Below are positions 25,201-35,851 of a stretch of 64,000 bases of DNA, in pieces (position 1 is the first letter of the stretch; the number at the start of each line of letters is the position of its first letter). The DNA is from Calliopsis andreniformis. Its lineage: Eukaryota > Arthropoda > Insecta > Hymenoptera > Andrenidae. A program made the translations under genes and the position numbers. The DNA lies in assembly GCF_051401765.1 (NCBI RefSeq), contig NC_135064.1, positions 28,680,001 through 28,744,000 on the forward strand. Direction: 5' to 3'. The notes under the pieces were generated by a model. The model ran no database searches, had not been told where the DNA came from, and saw nothing but the letters and a program-made list of their open reading frames with translations.

Positions 25201-28200
25201 CGTCTTTTTCGTACGGTGAATAGCCGACAAGGTTCTTTATGTTGACAGCGAAGCCTCTGAAATCGAACATTTCGCTCGATAAGTTTCCTGATCGAGATTC
25301 TGATCACAAGCAAAAGGACTTACGCTCTGTGGAGAGCACGCGAAAGCGTAAATGAATCCTGGATTTCCTTCGGACGATCTGTGAGCTTGTCTTCGGACTA
25401 GATAGGGTACGCTCCCTGGACGACATCGACAGTACACTCGTTGAACTGTCGCGTTTGCCGGCCCCCCACCAGGTGCTAGAGTCCATGTGACATCTCTGTG
25501 AATGACAAATGAGAATACTTAAAGTAATAGGTGCTTATCTAGCAGGTACGTGTGAAAACGTTCGAGAATCGTAAAGGTACGTTTGATCGGCCCGCTATAC
25601 TTGGCTAGACATCCGACTAACTTGAAGTAACGACAGATGGGAAGACGCTTCACTGGCTCGCAGAGCTTATACTGCCGTGTTTTATCGACTATCGTGTGTC
25701 CGTCATCTCCGTGCAAGCTACTAGGACAGGCACGACCATCCGGGCAACGACATTGCCTCTCGACCCATGGCGACCCGTATAAATCCACCTTGCTGCAAAC
25801 CTCGTTCCGGTCCGAACATTTGGGTAACTCCTCTTCGCTGTCCTGAAAGTGTTTCCATAAAACATTCGCAAAGCACTTCTTGTATCGGTTAAGAAACATC
25901 TTGCGCTTTAATAATAATTAATAAATAGAAATGACTGCACTACAATGACCAATCAGGGGCACAAAAGAATCTTACGAAGACAAATTTTTTACGAAGTTTT
26001 TTTTCGTCGTATTGTTTTGATAGATAGCGACCATTGTTATGCTGTTTCGCGTACATTTGATCAAAGCTTCGATAGAGTTACTTGTGCCCAATTGTATGTG
26101 TATCTCGGTTGAAATATTCGCGTGTCGTCTGAACCAATCTTGTATCATGACAACGATTATAAATTGTAATTGAGCGAAAGAGCTCTGAAAGAATGGAGAG
26201 ACGTGATGTCCTAGGGAGGTAAACAAGAATGGAAGGTGGGTTGGGCGGAGGGTGGAGAAGGGAAGGAAGAGAGAGAAGGGGACAGTTAGAGGAGGAGTAG
26301 GAGGAAACCCTGTAGCAACGCGTCAAAGAGTATGTACGTATACCCCCTCTTCGTTGAAGAATAGACATCTGGTCTAACTGCACTATTCAAACGGCGTCGG
26401 TCAATCCACTGAATGAGGCAATCACGTACGTCCTGTCGGACCGTCGTCGCTGGCAATCTACGTCGCGTTCGAGAATCAGAATCAAACTTCTCAAGCGCAT
26501 TGTTCGCTGTAACTTACAGCTCTTTCCTCGACTCGTTAGAAATCGATATCATCCAAAATTTAGGATACTAGATCCTTTTTTAAATTGTCAATGACTAAAC
26601 AGAAGAAACCTACACTATACGTGTCCTTTGGAACCGCCATTACCCTTGAAACTGTGGCGACACAACAGTCTTCCATTTGTAAGTGACTGTATTGTTCGAG
26701 AAGACCGGGATGAAGGATAAGAAGGGACAATTATTTATTTCTTTTTTTTCTCTTTTGGTATTATGATCATTTTCATTCGCGCATCTCTTTTCGTGCAAGC
26801 ACTATCCGCATACAAGGTTATAATGTATGACTAGTGAAGTCAATCATCGATAAATAAAAGAAAAAAATGAAAAAAATGACGTCGTCTATCGTCGTCTTGA
26901 ATAATATATCGGTCAGATAGAAATTACTTTGAAAATGATTCAACACTTTTCCCACTCTCCGTACCTGGGTGTACATAGGTTCCCTTCCGTTCTCCCACTT
27001 GTTCCCTTCTCTTTCTTCTCTACCCCCTCTTGACCTCTTCCTCTTAACTCTCATTCCCAGAAGGATCCGTTCGTATTAAAACCGACAGTGGCAGCAAACT
27101 AAAATGGGATAATAGGGGGACCGGAAAGGCTGCACGATCCATCCGGAAGTTCTCACGCGTCTCTCGCTTCTCGCACAACCACAGTAAAAATGACACCTGG
27201 CGCTCAGAGTATATGGCACACACGCTGTCGGATAATCTCGAGAACATTCCACTCGGTCAGACGACGTGCATTGGTCCAGTCGATTTTGTATAAATATTAA
27301 AAGCAGCGAATGATTGACCAAAGAAAAAGCGGCACGCGTATTCCGAAACGCAAAAACAGGGAACAACGTACGAGTGAGTAAACCAAGTAAACACCGAAAA
27401 TTCTAAATGATCTTGACACATGTACCATCCTTAATTGCAGTGTAAACATTATTCTAATGTGCCACAATCGTAGACTCAGTAGACTCTCTGGAGTTAAGTA
27501 TATGTTATATCAATTCAATGGAACGAAAAAATAGTTATCTATGTTAATTTCCCATGTTTTAGCAAGAAGTAATTTTAGAGGTCCGTGAGGAATTTCTTTC
27601 GAATCTCTCAAGTTCATGCATAGGCGGAACAATTTTAAAAAAATGTAGTAAAACATGTACCGAAAGAAGGAAGAAATGCATTTAACATTTTCATATTTTC
27701 ATCACTGCGTATTGATTGCGTATAATTCGCATCAGATAATGACAAACTTACCCCAATTTGGTAGAGAACTCTTGGCGATTGATGAACCAGACGGTGTTTC
27801 TTCTTCTGATCAATTAAGTCGATTTCGATCGCTGCATCTTGCTGAAACTCCTGCAGCTCGGCAAGGTATTTTCCTTCGTCGAGAGATAAATATTCATTGA
27901 GAAATTCTTGACCAGTTTCGTCGAGTTCTACGCCAAGAAGACTACCTTCGGTTCCACGAGTAAATAGTTGACCGAACATTGCCAATAGTAGGCACATTAG
28001 ATCGGCCATCGTCCGTGGCACGCACGTACGCGTGCACATGCAATCGTATGTACCTTTTTCTTGAAATACGGTAGGAACGATAAAAATTGACTACTTTCAC
28101 GTTCGGTGATGCTTCCGATCACCGAATTAAAAAGGAGAACGCATTTGTATACATGCATACGAATGGCACGAATTACAAGTGATTTCGATCCGTGGAAAAT

Positions 28201-31200
28201 ATAAGTATCACGTATCGATACACAACATGTTCGACAACGAATCAAGTTACGACGCGCGTCACAGCGCGGGCGCGAGCGCGAGCGCGAGCGCGAGCGCGCG
28301 CCTACTTCCTATATCGCGGTCATCCTAACGACGTTACCCAAGATAGCTCGAATCTCGAGCAAAGACACAGAGATTGTTTGTTGATCGACGATTACGAACA
28401 CGGAAATTATCATCTGTTTTCACAACCTCTTTCTTTTAAAACTGTCCTCAAGTTCGAAGAAACAACCTGTTGCTGATGGCAATTTCCTTTCGACACGGCT
28501 CTATCGTATTCTAGAGATGAACCGATCGAATCGATTCAGGTCACTTCGAAATCGTTACAAACGAATTCGAAGAAAATCTTGAAATGTACACAATTAGCCA
28601 AGTCTGAACGAGATTCCTAGGTTGCGTCTCGTGCTTAACATTAACCCGCATCCAGTGTACACTGTTTCATTAACGAAGGGGAACATATATTTGTCGTTGT
28701 CTCTTGTGACGACAATACCTTACTTTGAACTCTTTCGTATCCACGTTAACACATTCCGCACTGTTTTTCTTGTCTTTTGCACGTTTCTAGTGGCCTTGCG
28801 TTCTCCACGCTCTGTCTTCTATACTGTACTTTCCGTGCGTTCTATGTCCTACACCCTACGTCTCACGTCTGCAGTCCGAATCAGTGGTCCAAGATCAAGC
28901 GGCTCGCAACTTTCGTGTTACGCGAACCTGTACCATTCGTTGGACTGGACTTCTAACAGCTAGAGGTAAAGCATGAATGAGTACTCCCTTCTCTTCTTTC
29001 TCCGCGCTACTCCACTTCCACTCCACTCCACTCCACTCCACGCCACTCCACTCCACTCCACTCCACTCCACTCCACTCCACTCCACTCCACTCCACTCCA
29101 CTCCACTTCACTCCACTCCACTCCACGCCACGCCACTCCACTTCACTCTACTCCACTCCACTCCGCGCCATACCACGCCACGCCACGCCACGCCATGCCA
29201 TGCCATGCCATGCCATGCCATGCCATGCCACACCGCGCCATGCCATGCCACTCCACTCCATTGCACTTCACTCCACTCCACTTCATTCCACTCTACTCTA
29301 CTCCACTTCATTCCGCTCTTCTCTACTCCCCTCCGCTCTACTCCACTCCACGCCATTCCACTTCACTGCCTCCCTTCTTTCCTTGTACCTGTCCCTTCTA
29401 GATGCAGCCTGAGACATTCTCGTTACTTGCTCTCCTCGCTCTGCCTTACTCGCTGTCCCCTCTCTTCCTCTCTTCACCATTTTCATTTTGCACCCTATCT
29501 CTTTTCACTTTGCTGTATTTCTTTTTCTCTTCTCCGTTTCCTTCTTCGTTTCTCTTTCCCTCCGTCCCCTTTTTTTTCGTAATCTTCTGTCTCTTCTACC
29601 CATGTTTGTTCTTTTCACTTTCTTCTTCCGCTTCGCTTATCTTCCTTTTTTTCTCTTCCCAAATGTCATTGCCTTGCATTTTTTCTTTACTTTTTCTTTC
29701 TGTAACCCAACTTTTCTTTTGTTCTTATCTATCGAGAACTATCTTATACGCAACTTATGCGTAGGTACTAGATCACTTTTCGTAACTACATGGTTTAATA
29801 ATTCTAAAATATAGAAAAAAAATTGGTGGTGCGTAGAAATATTGTGGTGGACAGACAAGCGCATAATCGGTACATCCCACGTATGAAACGGAGGTACGCA
29901 TGTCTCTAGCGCGTTACACGCGTGGGCGGCCGGTTCGCTCGCGCACAATTCTGCCGATCGACTCGCACGATCGCTTTTGTATTCGAAAGATATCGTTACT
30001 TTTCAAGTTATCCAACCTATGTAGATATTGAACGAAAGACGATGCAAGTTCTATTTTGATATGTGCTTACTTGCTCACATCTTTTATTTCAGTAATTCGC
30101 TACCGTACGAATTTCTTTTTCTTTCTGTACGTGCATAATATAATTTCATCTTATTGCGAAATTCAGCTCTGATCAGAGCTATTTTCTTCCTTCGCATAGA
30201 ACAATGAACATTGGAACGCTTCAAGTTTCAATAAATTGCGAAAGGAAGCGCGTGTAGAATCTCAACGACACTTACGTTTCATCATCAAGAATGCATACTA
30301 TTTGACGACTAAAAGCAAAGTTTTAGTGTGGAATACATATAATAGGCATGTATATATGTAAAAATTGTGCATCAGAATTTAATTAATTCTTGCTAGTTTT
30401 CGTCGCGATTAGAAAGAGTAAAAACAAATTTGGCTTTTTGCGAATTACCTTCGCCTTTATATAAATATTATTATTTTTATTTTAATAAAATCATTTTTAT
30501 TCTTTTGATCGAAAAATCTACGGATTAGCAGAGAAGAAAAGTTTTTTTCCAATAATTGCATTACCTAAAGCGACTCAGACAGTGCTAATACACTTTATTA
30601 CTGACGATTTACAGTCTACAAAGGCTTCAAAGATCATGTTTGAGGATCTCTGCTTCATTGATGGAAACCACGATCCATTCACTTCTACTGCCTCTCCTTT
30701 CCTCCCTTGCTTCTCCTTCTCCTTCTTCTCCTTCTCCTTCTCCTTCTTCTTCTCCTTCTTCTTCTTCTCCTCCTTCTCCTCCTTTCCTCGTTTTCTTCTC
30801 ATTATCGTAAGCCTATGGCTACTTTTATATCTTTCTTGTATAAAAGTTTATATGGTAGTATAAAATTGAATCAAACCGAACTGAATTGAATGAAATGAAA
30901 TTCAGAAGCTCATGTAACATAGAATTATTCAAAAGTCGTGCAGACCTCTGTTGTATTAAACTGATTCGAGCCGAGTCAAGCCGAAGCTGGACGAATTGTG
31001 CCGAGCCAAGCAACTTCTAACTCCTACCATTCAGAAACCTGCTACGTATATTTGTTTACTCCTCACCTGTCTCTTTGTGCTAGCTTTAACCTTCAACACA
31101 CATATATTATTTTCGTTCTGCACGTTTTCTGCGCAACCATATTGTTTTTGTTACACTAATCATAAGTGAAGATATATGTACCTCATCAAAATCGTAGTCG

Positions 31201-32908
31201 AACATTGTCGATACTTAATGTTTATATTTTTATATGTATAATTTTACATTCCTGAGCGATAAAGATCTATATACATACTTTCGATATCGTAACTAAAAGT
31301 AATAACCTGTACAAATACGCGTTACCTAGTCAAGTTGTACGAAGTATCGCGATACAAGCGCTCATTGAAAGAATAGGAACGAAAGAAGAAGCCGATCATT
31401 TCGTTGATTATCTGATGATAGATGTAACCGTTACGGGAAATTGATCGAATGGAGAACCACTGAGTAGCATGAATGAACTGTCGACGTGTAGCAGAGTAAG
31501 GTAAGAGGCTCGACGACAGATTGCTTGGGAAGAGTAGAACGAGGTGGGGTGAAACGTTTGACAAAACACAAAGCGTTATGACTCGATATGACTCGTGGTG
31601 AAGGGAATTTAAGTCGAATAACTAGAATATCTAGAAATAGGAAAATGATTAAATACGAGATTGAACATTTTCAATTTAGAATATGGAATAGAATTTAACG
31701 GCAGAATTAGCGTGAATAGGAGGAATTTCTGTTAAATCATTAGGTGGTTAATATAACCGCGAGTAAATAAAAGAAATGAGGAAAATACAAAATACGCAAA
31801 ACTTTTGCGTGCATGCGCCAATAACACAGACGAGGAAAGAAAGAGGCGAATAAACGCGGATGTCTCCACCTATCTGTGACTGGAAAGTTTTTTTATTCTG
31901 GTAAATAATGTCAACTAGTAACGCAATAACGAATGAACGAAAACTATACATAAATGAAAGTCAACTCGCGCATCAACAATTACATTAACGCATCAGATAT
32001 CATCAGTGATATTTATTGGCTCTACCGTTTCGATTGTATATTGCTTTAAGAAACGCGGCGAACATATGTACATATAGAAAAGTACTGTCACGTGTGCATA
32101 CACGGTAAAAGATAGACAAACCAAATTAGGTAATTCGAAAAGTAACAGCTACTTGTTCTATGGATGAATTTCAAAGTGTACCAACATCTTAACGTCTGTA
32201 TAACTTTAAAAAATTCATTTTGTTCCAGGGAAGCTGTATGCCGTGTTTGGAAAGAGACACGGTCGTGTAATTGCTGCGGAAAGTGCACTCGGATTTGGTG
32301 GACAGTTTCGCGTGTTGGCTACGTTACCTGTACCAGAGAGTTTTCAGCTTGCCAGAGAATTGCGAACTCAAACATCCGGGCTAGCCAGTCCTCAACTGGT
32401 TTTCAGTCATTGGGAGGCAAGTTTTTCCATGTCAAGGGACACAACATGTATTCACTTCTACATTTTTCACTTTTCTTTTAATCACAAACAAACCGAATAC
32501 ATATTTAATCATCCGTTCGCTACCTTATAATTGCTTAGTAAGTCTATTTAAAAAAGACAAAAACTTTACGATGATTCACCTGATTTATATTCATACCCAA
32601 TTTATTTCCTATATGTTTTGCAAATATCATTAACGTATCTATCATCATTTATTACATGGTAATTGTTTTTACTGTTTTTTCAAGATATATTTGAAATAAT
32701 TAAACATATATGAATGTAGGTAATCGAGCAAGACCCCTATTGGACACCTTCCACGGACGAAGAGTACCTTCACTTTGGTGACAAAGCAAACAACGAGAAC
32801 AGAGCTAAAAAGTATGTAGACTCGGTTCGTCGACGTAAAGGTTTACCCGTGGATTCTCAGCTCGTTACACACGGCGAAAAACAACGCACTCTCTCCCGAA
32901 ACAAGTAA
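10256..32908 (+). CDS. EFL1: EFL1, elongation factor-like GTPase 1 (60S maturation)
   Basis: The exons are 10256-12813, 12988-13110, 13264-13412, 32229-32416 and 32720-32908. The phases agree throughout and give 1068 residues, near the roughly 1120 of human EFL1. The translational-GTPase G1 motif AHVDHGKTT is at 26-34, followed by RGITMKS (switch I), DSPGHVDF (G3) and NKID (G4). Exon 1 encodes the G domain, a charged insertion and domains II-III. Later exons encode the EF-2-like domains IV-V, ending in the family tail [10 protein letters not shown] and [12 protein letters not shown]1, with SBDS, uses GTP to evict eIF6 from pre-60S subunits in the cytoplasm. The third intron spans 13413-32228, about 18.8 kb, and contains two antisense genes. 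Confidence 0.93.
13413..14583. other. intronic stretch, no gene seen
   Basis: This is AT-rich sequence at the 5' end of the EFL1 intron. An AAATAAAGTG-type unit is repeated about three times at 14384-14414. No exon is supported. Confidence 0.5.
14584..19734 (-). CDS. secreted Argos-like cysteine-rich protein with mucin-like N-terminus
   Basis: Minus-strand exons are 19734-19009, 16312-16058, 15218-15068, 14956-14834 and 14705-14584. The phases match exactly and give 458 residues. Start: ATG at 19734, followed by a signal peptide ([17 protein letters not shown]). Residues of about 45-240 are Ser/Thr-rich with several N-glycosylation sequons, a mucin-like stalk. The C-terminal part has ten cysteines at 276, 282, 296, 298, 306, 335, 344, 369, 371 and 401. 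Their order and spacing match the first ten of the Argos protein encoded 5 kb away, including the shared CEPV block. It lacks Argos's third cysteine module and ends instead in a charged tail. It is probably a secreted or shed ligand or antagonist; the function is inference. Exon 4's donor (CGA|GTATGT) was chosen by phase and is the least certain junction. Confidence 0.8.
20450..20469. repeat. perfect 20-bp palindrome
   Basis: TTTGTCATTT is followed directly by its exact reverse complement AAATGACAAA, about 0.7 kb upstream of the Argos-like start codon. It could be a dimeric transcription-factor site or chance. Confidence 0.7.
21622..21790. repeat. degenerate hexanucleotide array (CGCCCT / CGACCT / CGAACT)
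   Basis: Successive 6-base units drift from GCCCTC through GACCTC to GAACTC and back toward GATCTT. In the plus frame this spells an alternating Leu-Ala / Leu-Asp / Leu-Glu peptide, which I treat as a repeat artefact. Confidence 0.8.
22388..22446. repeat. 10-bp tandem repeat CTGCCAGTGA
   Basis: About six head-to-tail copies of CTGCCAGTG(A/G) with only one variable base. Confidence 0.85.
23233..23290. repeat. CT-rich microsatellite
   Basis: An imperfect (CT)n tract with CCC and TTT interruptions. Confidence 0.8.
24184..24281. repeat. AAT/AAC trinucleotide microsatellite
   Basis: About 100 bases of AAT, AAC and ATT units in near-perfect register. Confidence 0.85.
25008..28009 (-). CDS. argos: argos / giant-lens, secreted EGF-receptor pathway antagonist
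   Basis: Minus-strand exons are 28009-27752, 25842-25622, 25495-25324 and 25256-25008, all phase-consistent, giving 299 residues. A signal peptide ([16 protein letters not shown]) starts at the ATG at 28009; an in-frame ATG at 28039 would add ten residues but gives a poorer signal. After an acidic linker come 16 cysteines from residue 95 on, in three modules: [28 protein letters not shown], then [20 protein letters not shown] and TYSGYCV. I recognise this as Argos: the secreted protein clamps the EGF-like ligand Spitz and so damps EGFR signalling, forming a negative feedback loop. The fly protein is longer, mainly N-terminally. The whole gene lies antisense inside an EFL1 intron. Confidence 0.88.
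28258..28302. repeat. GCGCGA hexanucleotide repeat, GC-rich patch
   Basis: About five GCGCGA/GCGAGC units are embedded in very GC-rich sequence. The surroundings are AT-rich, so it stands out sharply. Confidence 0.8.
29008..29360. repeat. pentanucleotide array CCACT changing to CCATG/CCACG
   Basis: About 350 bases of 5-base units. The left part is mostly CCACT, the middle (about 29170-29240) is CCACG and CCATG, and CCACT/TCACT returns on the right. All three frames are open on both strands because the unit length is not a multiple of three and no unit contains a stop. Confidence 0.9.
30690..30790. repeat. CTT/CTCCTT polypyrimidine tract
   Basis: About 100 bases of CTTCTC and CTT units. Short open frames across it are artefacts. 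Confidence 0.8.
32229..32908 (+). CDS. EFL1: 3' exons of EFL1, joined by a GC-AG intron
   Basis: Exon 32229-32416 begins by completing the Gly codon left by exon 13264-13412 and reads [15 protein letters not shown], then [19 protein letters not shown]. It ends at GAG followed by GCAAGT, a non-canonical but well-known GC donor. The last exon starts after GAATGTAG at 32720 ([12 protein letters not shown]) and stops at 32906-32908. Continuity with the 5' exons rests on phase and on known EFL1 sequence order. Confidence 0.92.
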
Positions 32909-34515
32909 TGTTTCAGTTTTGACCAAATGAACACGATGTTTATACCAATTATAACAGCTTCGATATCAAAATAATCAGAGTAATCGAGAAAAAATGCGAT
33001 TATGAATAATTAATAGATGATATTTCTTGGTTATATTCTTATCTTAATTTACCCTCCAAAGTATACAGGTTGTTAGAAACAGAATATTTTCACAGAATTG
33101 GCTTAAAATATTCAAACAAATAGAAAGTATGTGTGTTTGATAATACTTAACCAGAATAATATGTCTTAGGGCGCGAACAAAGTAAAAACATTATTGTCTA
33201 AATAGTTAAAATATCTTTTGTTAATTTTGCTTGAAAAATTAAATTGATAAATTGTCTGTATACATGATTTTTTCGTTATTATAGTATCTACAACCTATTT
33301 CGTGAGAAAATTCTATTCTTTTGTTAGCACCCTGTATAATATCTGATAATATAATATGGGACATAAAATGTGTATACCGCAACGCCTGCCGGAGAAATCT
33401 ACTTTAATAACTTTAAAACAAATAATTTTTTAGATTAAAACCAACTTAATGCTCAAATGAATAGATATGTAGATATCTATATTAGAATAAGGGTATCCAA
33501 TAATTTTTCATTTTCAAGATATTGTTAAAATATTCAAATACGCAAATACATCTAACTTAAGCTTCAAACAAATCAGTTTGATCTCGTTTGCATTTGACTA
33601 TACATATACACAAAGGTTACATTATCTTTAAAAAGTTTTTGTTAGCGGCAAAATCGTTTCTTACACGGTAAATGAAATTATTGAACGTACACATATTCTT
33701 ATAGAAAAATTATTTCCACAAGTATTTTTGAAAGAAAAACATCTTCCAACAGATTTACTAAAAAATATATCTTTTGAAAAATGTAAATAAAGAAACAAAA
33801 ATATCTTTTCGGTACTCATTAGATATTTAACTCTTCGAACGCTGAGATAAGAGGTCCCAAAAAAAGTTTGCTAAAATCTTTTAAACCTATTTATAATCAT
33901 ACTTGTCCACACAGATAGATGTTCAACATATAATATGCATCGATTGGTTAACCGCATACGTACATTGATATCGTAGCGCTGAAAATGTAAATGATCTCAA
34001 ATCTTTCACTCAAAGTAAGTACTACAGTTAATAATCTTGTATAAAATATTCTCATTATAATTATGAAAAAGTCATTTATTTTGGGAATTAAGCTGTTGTT
34101 CCATGTCGAAACATCGTATATAAATCATGAACAATCATCTCGCAATGTGAACAAAGAAAAAACAAAACTTGTGTATACTTAGAAATTATGTTGATGCGCT
34201 GGACGCAACTATTTTTTAATAAAATATAATTTTATCCCAGTTTGACTAATGTTGTAAAACAAAAATCATTTTGTACAATTTGTAAAACAAATATTTAATT
34301 ATAAATAGATTTAGACCACTGTGAATGTTATCTATCACTTATTCCATTTTATTTTTAGTCTGTATCACTTATAAGATTAATTTTACAGTATTCACCAAAT
34401 AAGGAAATACATAATATATTCAAACTGACAGATAGGAAAAATTACTTTTTACCGCGAGTTTTGTACAAACTGTTTATTTCACATAAAAAACATTTATCTG
34501 TTTCATCTTATCTAG
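32909..34515. other. convergent intergenic region between EFL1 and SRFBP1
   Basis: Very AT-rich, with no exon seen. It should contain the EFL1 3' untranslated region on the left and that of the minus-strand gene on the right. Confidence 0.55.
34473..34478 (-). terminator. polyadenylation signal for the SRFBP1-like gene
   Basis: TTTATT on the plus strand reads AATAAA on the minus strand, about 38 bases past the minus-strand stop. Confidence 0.45.
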
Positions 34516-35851
34516 TCAATTTTCATCAAATCGAATTTTTGTTCCTTGAAAACCTTGTTTCATAATTTCTTGCTGTTTTTTCCTTGCTACCCACGAAGGA
34601 TGCAAGTTTTTATTTTCAAAACTACTTGTAATCTCTACATTTCCTTGCATAGACTTATTCTCAATGCCTATAATCTTTTTGTTTTGTTTCAAATGTAGAG
34701 TATTTTTCTTGTAAGAAACACTTTTATTATCACTTTTTTGCTTCTTATAATTTCTCTGTTCTATATTCATTTGATTGCTGCGAAATTTTCTTCCTTCATG
34801 TTTAGATGCATTAAAAATACTGTTACTTCCCATAGGCATGTTATTTGATTTTCTTTCGTAAATGGATTTTGTCATATTTGAATTTAACATAATCTTGTCT
34901 GAATCTAAAAAGAAATCATCTATCATTCTTGGAGTTTCTACAGAAACTTCATGTGGCAATTGTTTATCACTATTTTCTATAAAATCACTATTTTTCTCTT
35001 CTATGTCAGTTTCTTGCAAAATATCTGTAAATCTTTTAACAGCAGCTTCTTCACTTATGACTTTAATATTAGATTTTGATTTTTGAGCACCATCTATATT
35101 ACAACTTAATTTTTTCTTGTCTCCTTTCAATTGTTGCCTACTTAATTGAAATTCTTCTTGTTCATTGTATTTCTCATCTGTTTTAATATTTTGTTGTGTA
35201 ATAACATTTTCTGACAGATCTATGAATGGGTTTTTATCAGTATCGTCGTCTTTTTCATTTTTCATAAATTCCATAGCTTTGGTATTATTTTCACTGGTTG
35301 ATAATTCTTTTGGAATTCCTTCCGAAACTTTCTTCATACCTTTCTTTTTATTCTCTACATGTTTCTTTTTATTCCACACAATGTGTTTGTTATAATCTGG
35401 AAACTTCTCTCTAAATTCCATGATTTTTGTGTTTAAGGCTTTGTAACGAATAACTTTAGCCATAACCCTAATGTTATCATCAGAATGAGGATTTTGTATT
35501 ATTTCCTGTAGGCTTTCTAAGGCAGTGATTCCAAATTTTGATATTTCGTCATCTTTAATTAGTTTCAGTGCTGAAACCTCTCTCAACAGTTTCTCTGATT
35601 TATTTCTGTTCTTTTCTAACTGTTTTTCATTACCTCTGTTGGTACGTAACTTTTTAGCTTCTCTAATCAATCTATTTATGATACAAATGCGAGCTTGACG
35701 AACAGATTGTCGTAATAAAATAATCTGTAGAAATGGGAAAAAGATGTTAGTAATAGCATTAAACAAATACCTCTGAGTATTGAAAATTCATGATGGTATG
35801 TTTAAAACCTAAAAGACTCACCTGATTATTTATATCTTTCTGAATGGTCAT
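34516..35851 (-). CDS. SRFBP1: SRFBP1 / BUD22-domain ribosome biogenesis protein
   Basis: Exon 1 is 35851-35822 (ten codons, MTIQKDINNQ, ending at a consensus GTGAGT donor). Exon 2 is 35724-34516, for 412 residues in all, close to human SRFBP1 (about 429). The N-terminus is a basic helical segment (QARICIINRLIREAKKLR, then KLLREVSALKLIKDDE) typical of BUD22 proteins. The middle is charged and low in complexity. The C-terminus carries the family signature LHPSWVARKKQQE followed by FQGTKIRFDEN. BUD22 in yeast is a nucleolar 40S-assembly factor; the vertebrate protein also binds serum response factor. The exact role here is inference from the family. Confidence 0.85.

Larger units (their letters stand above)
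13413..32228 (+). other. giant EFL1 intron hosting antisense genes and repeat arrays
   Basis: The donor is G|GTAAGT at 13413 and the acceptor TTTGTTCCAG ends at 32228. At about 18.8 kb it is more than a hundred times longer than EFL1's other short introns. It holds the Argos-like gene (14584-19734) and argos (25008-28009) on the opposite strand. It also holds microsatellites at 21622-21790, 22388-22446, 23233-23290, 24184-24281, 28258-28302, 29008-29360 and 30690-30790. Confidence 0.85.
28010..32228. other. intronic region upstream of argos
   Basis: This is the expected promoter side of argos, which reads leftward. Just upstream lies a GCGCGA array (28258-28302), about 250 bases from the start codon, then a large pentanucleotide array (29008-29360) and a pyrimidine tract (30690-30790). 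A 16-base palindrome AGCTCTGATCAGAGCT lies at 30165-30180. No coding exon is supported. Confidence 0.5.

Noticed and set aside
28973..29582. Long His/Ser/Thr/Leu-rich frames over the pentanucleotide array
   Set aside because: A 5-base stop-free unit keeps all frames open on both strands; translation is a repeat artefact.
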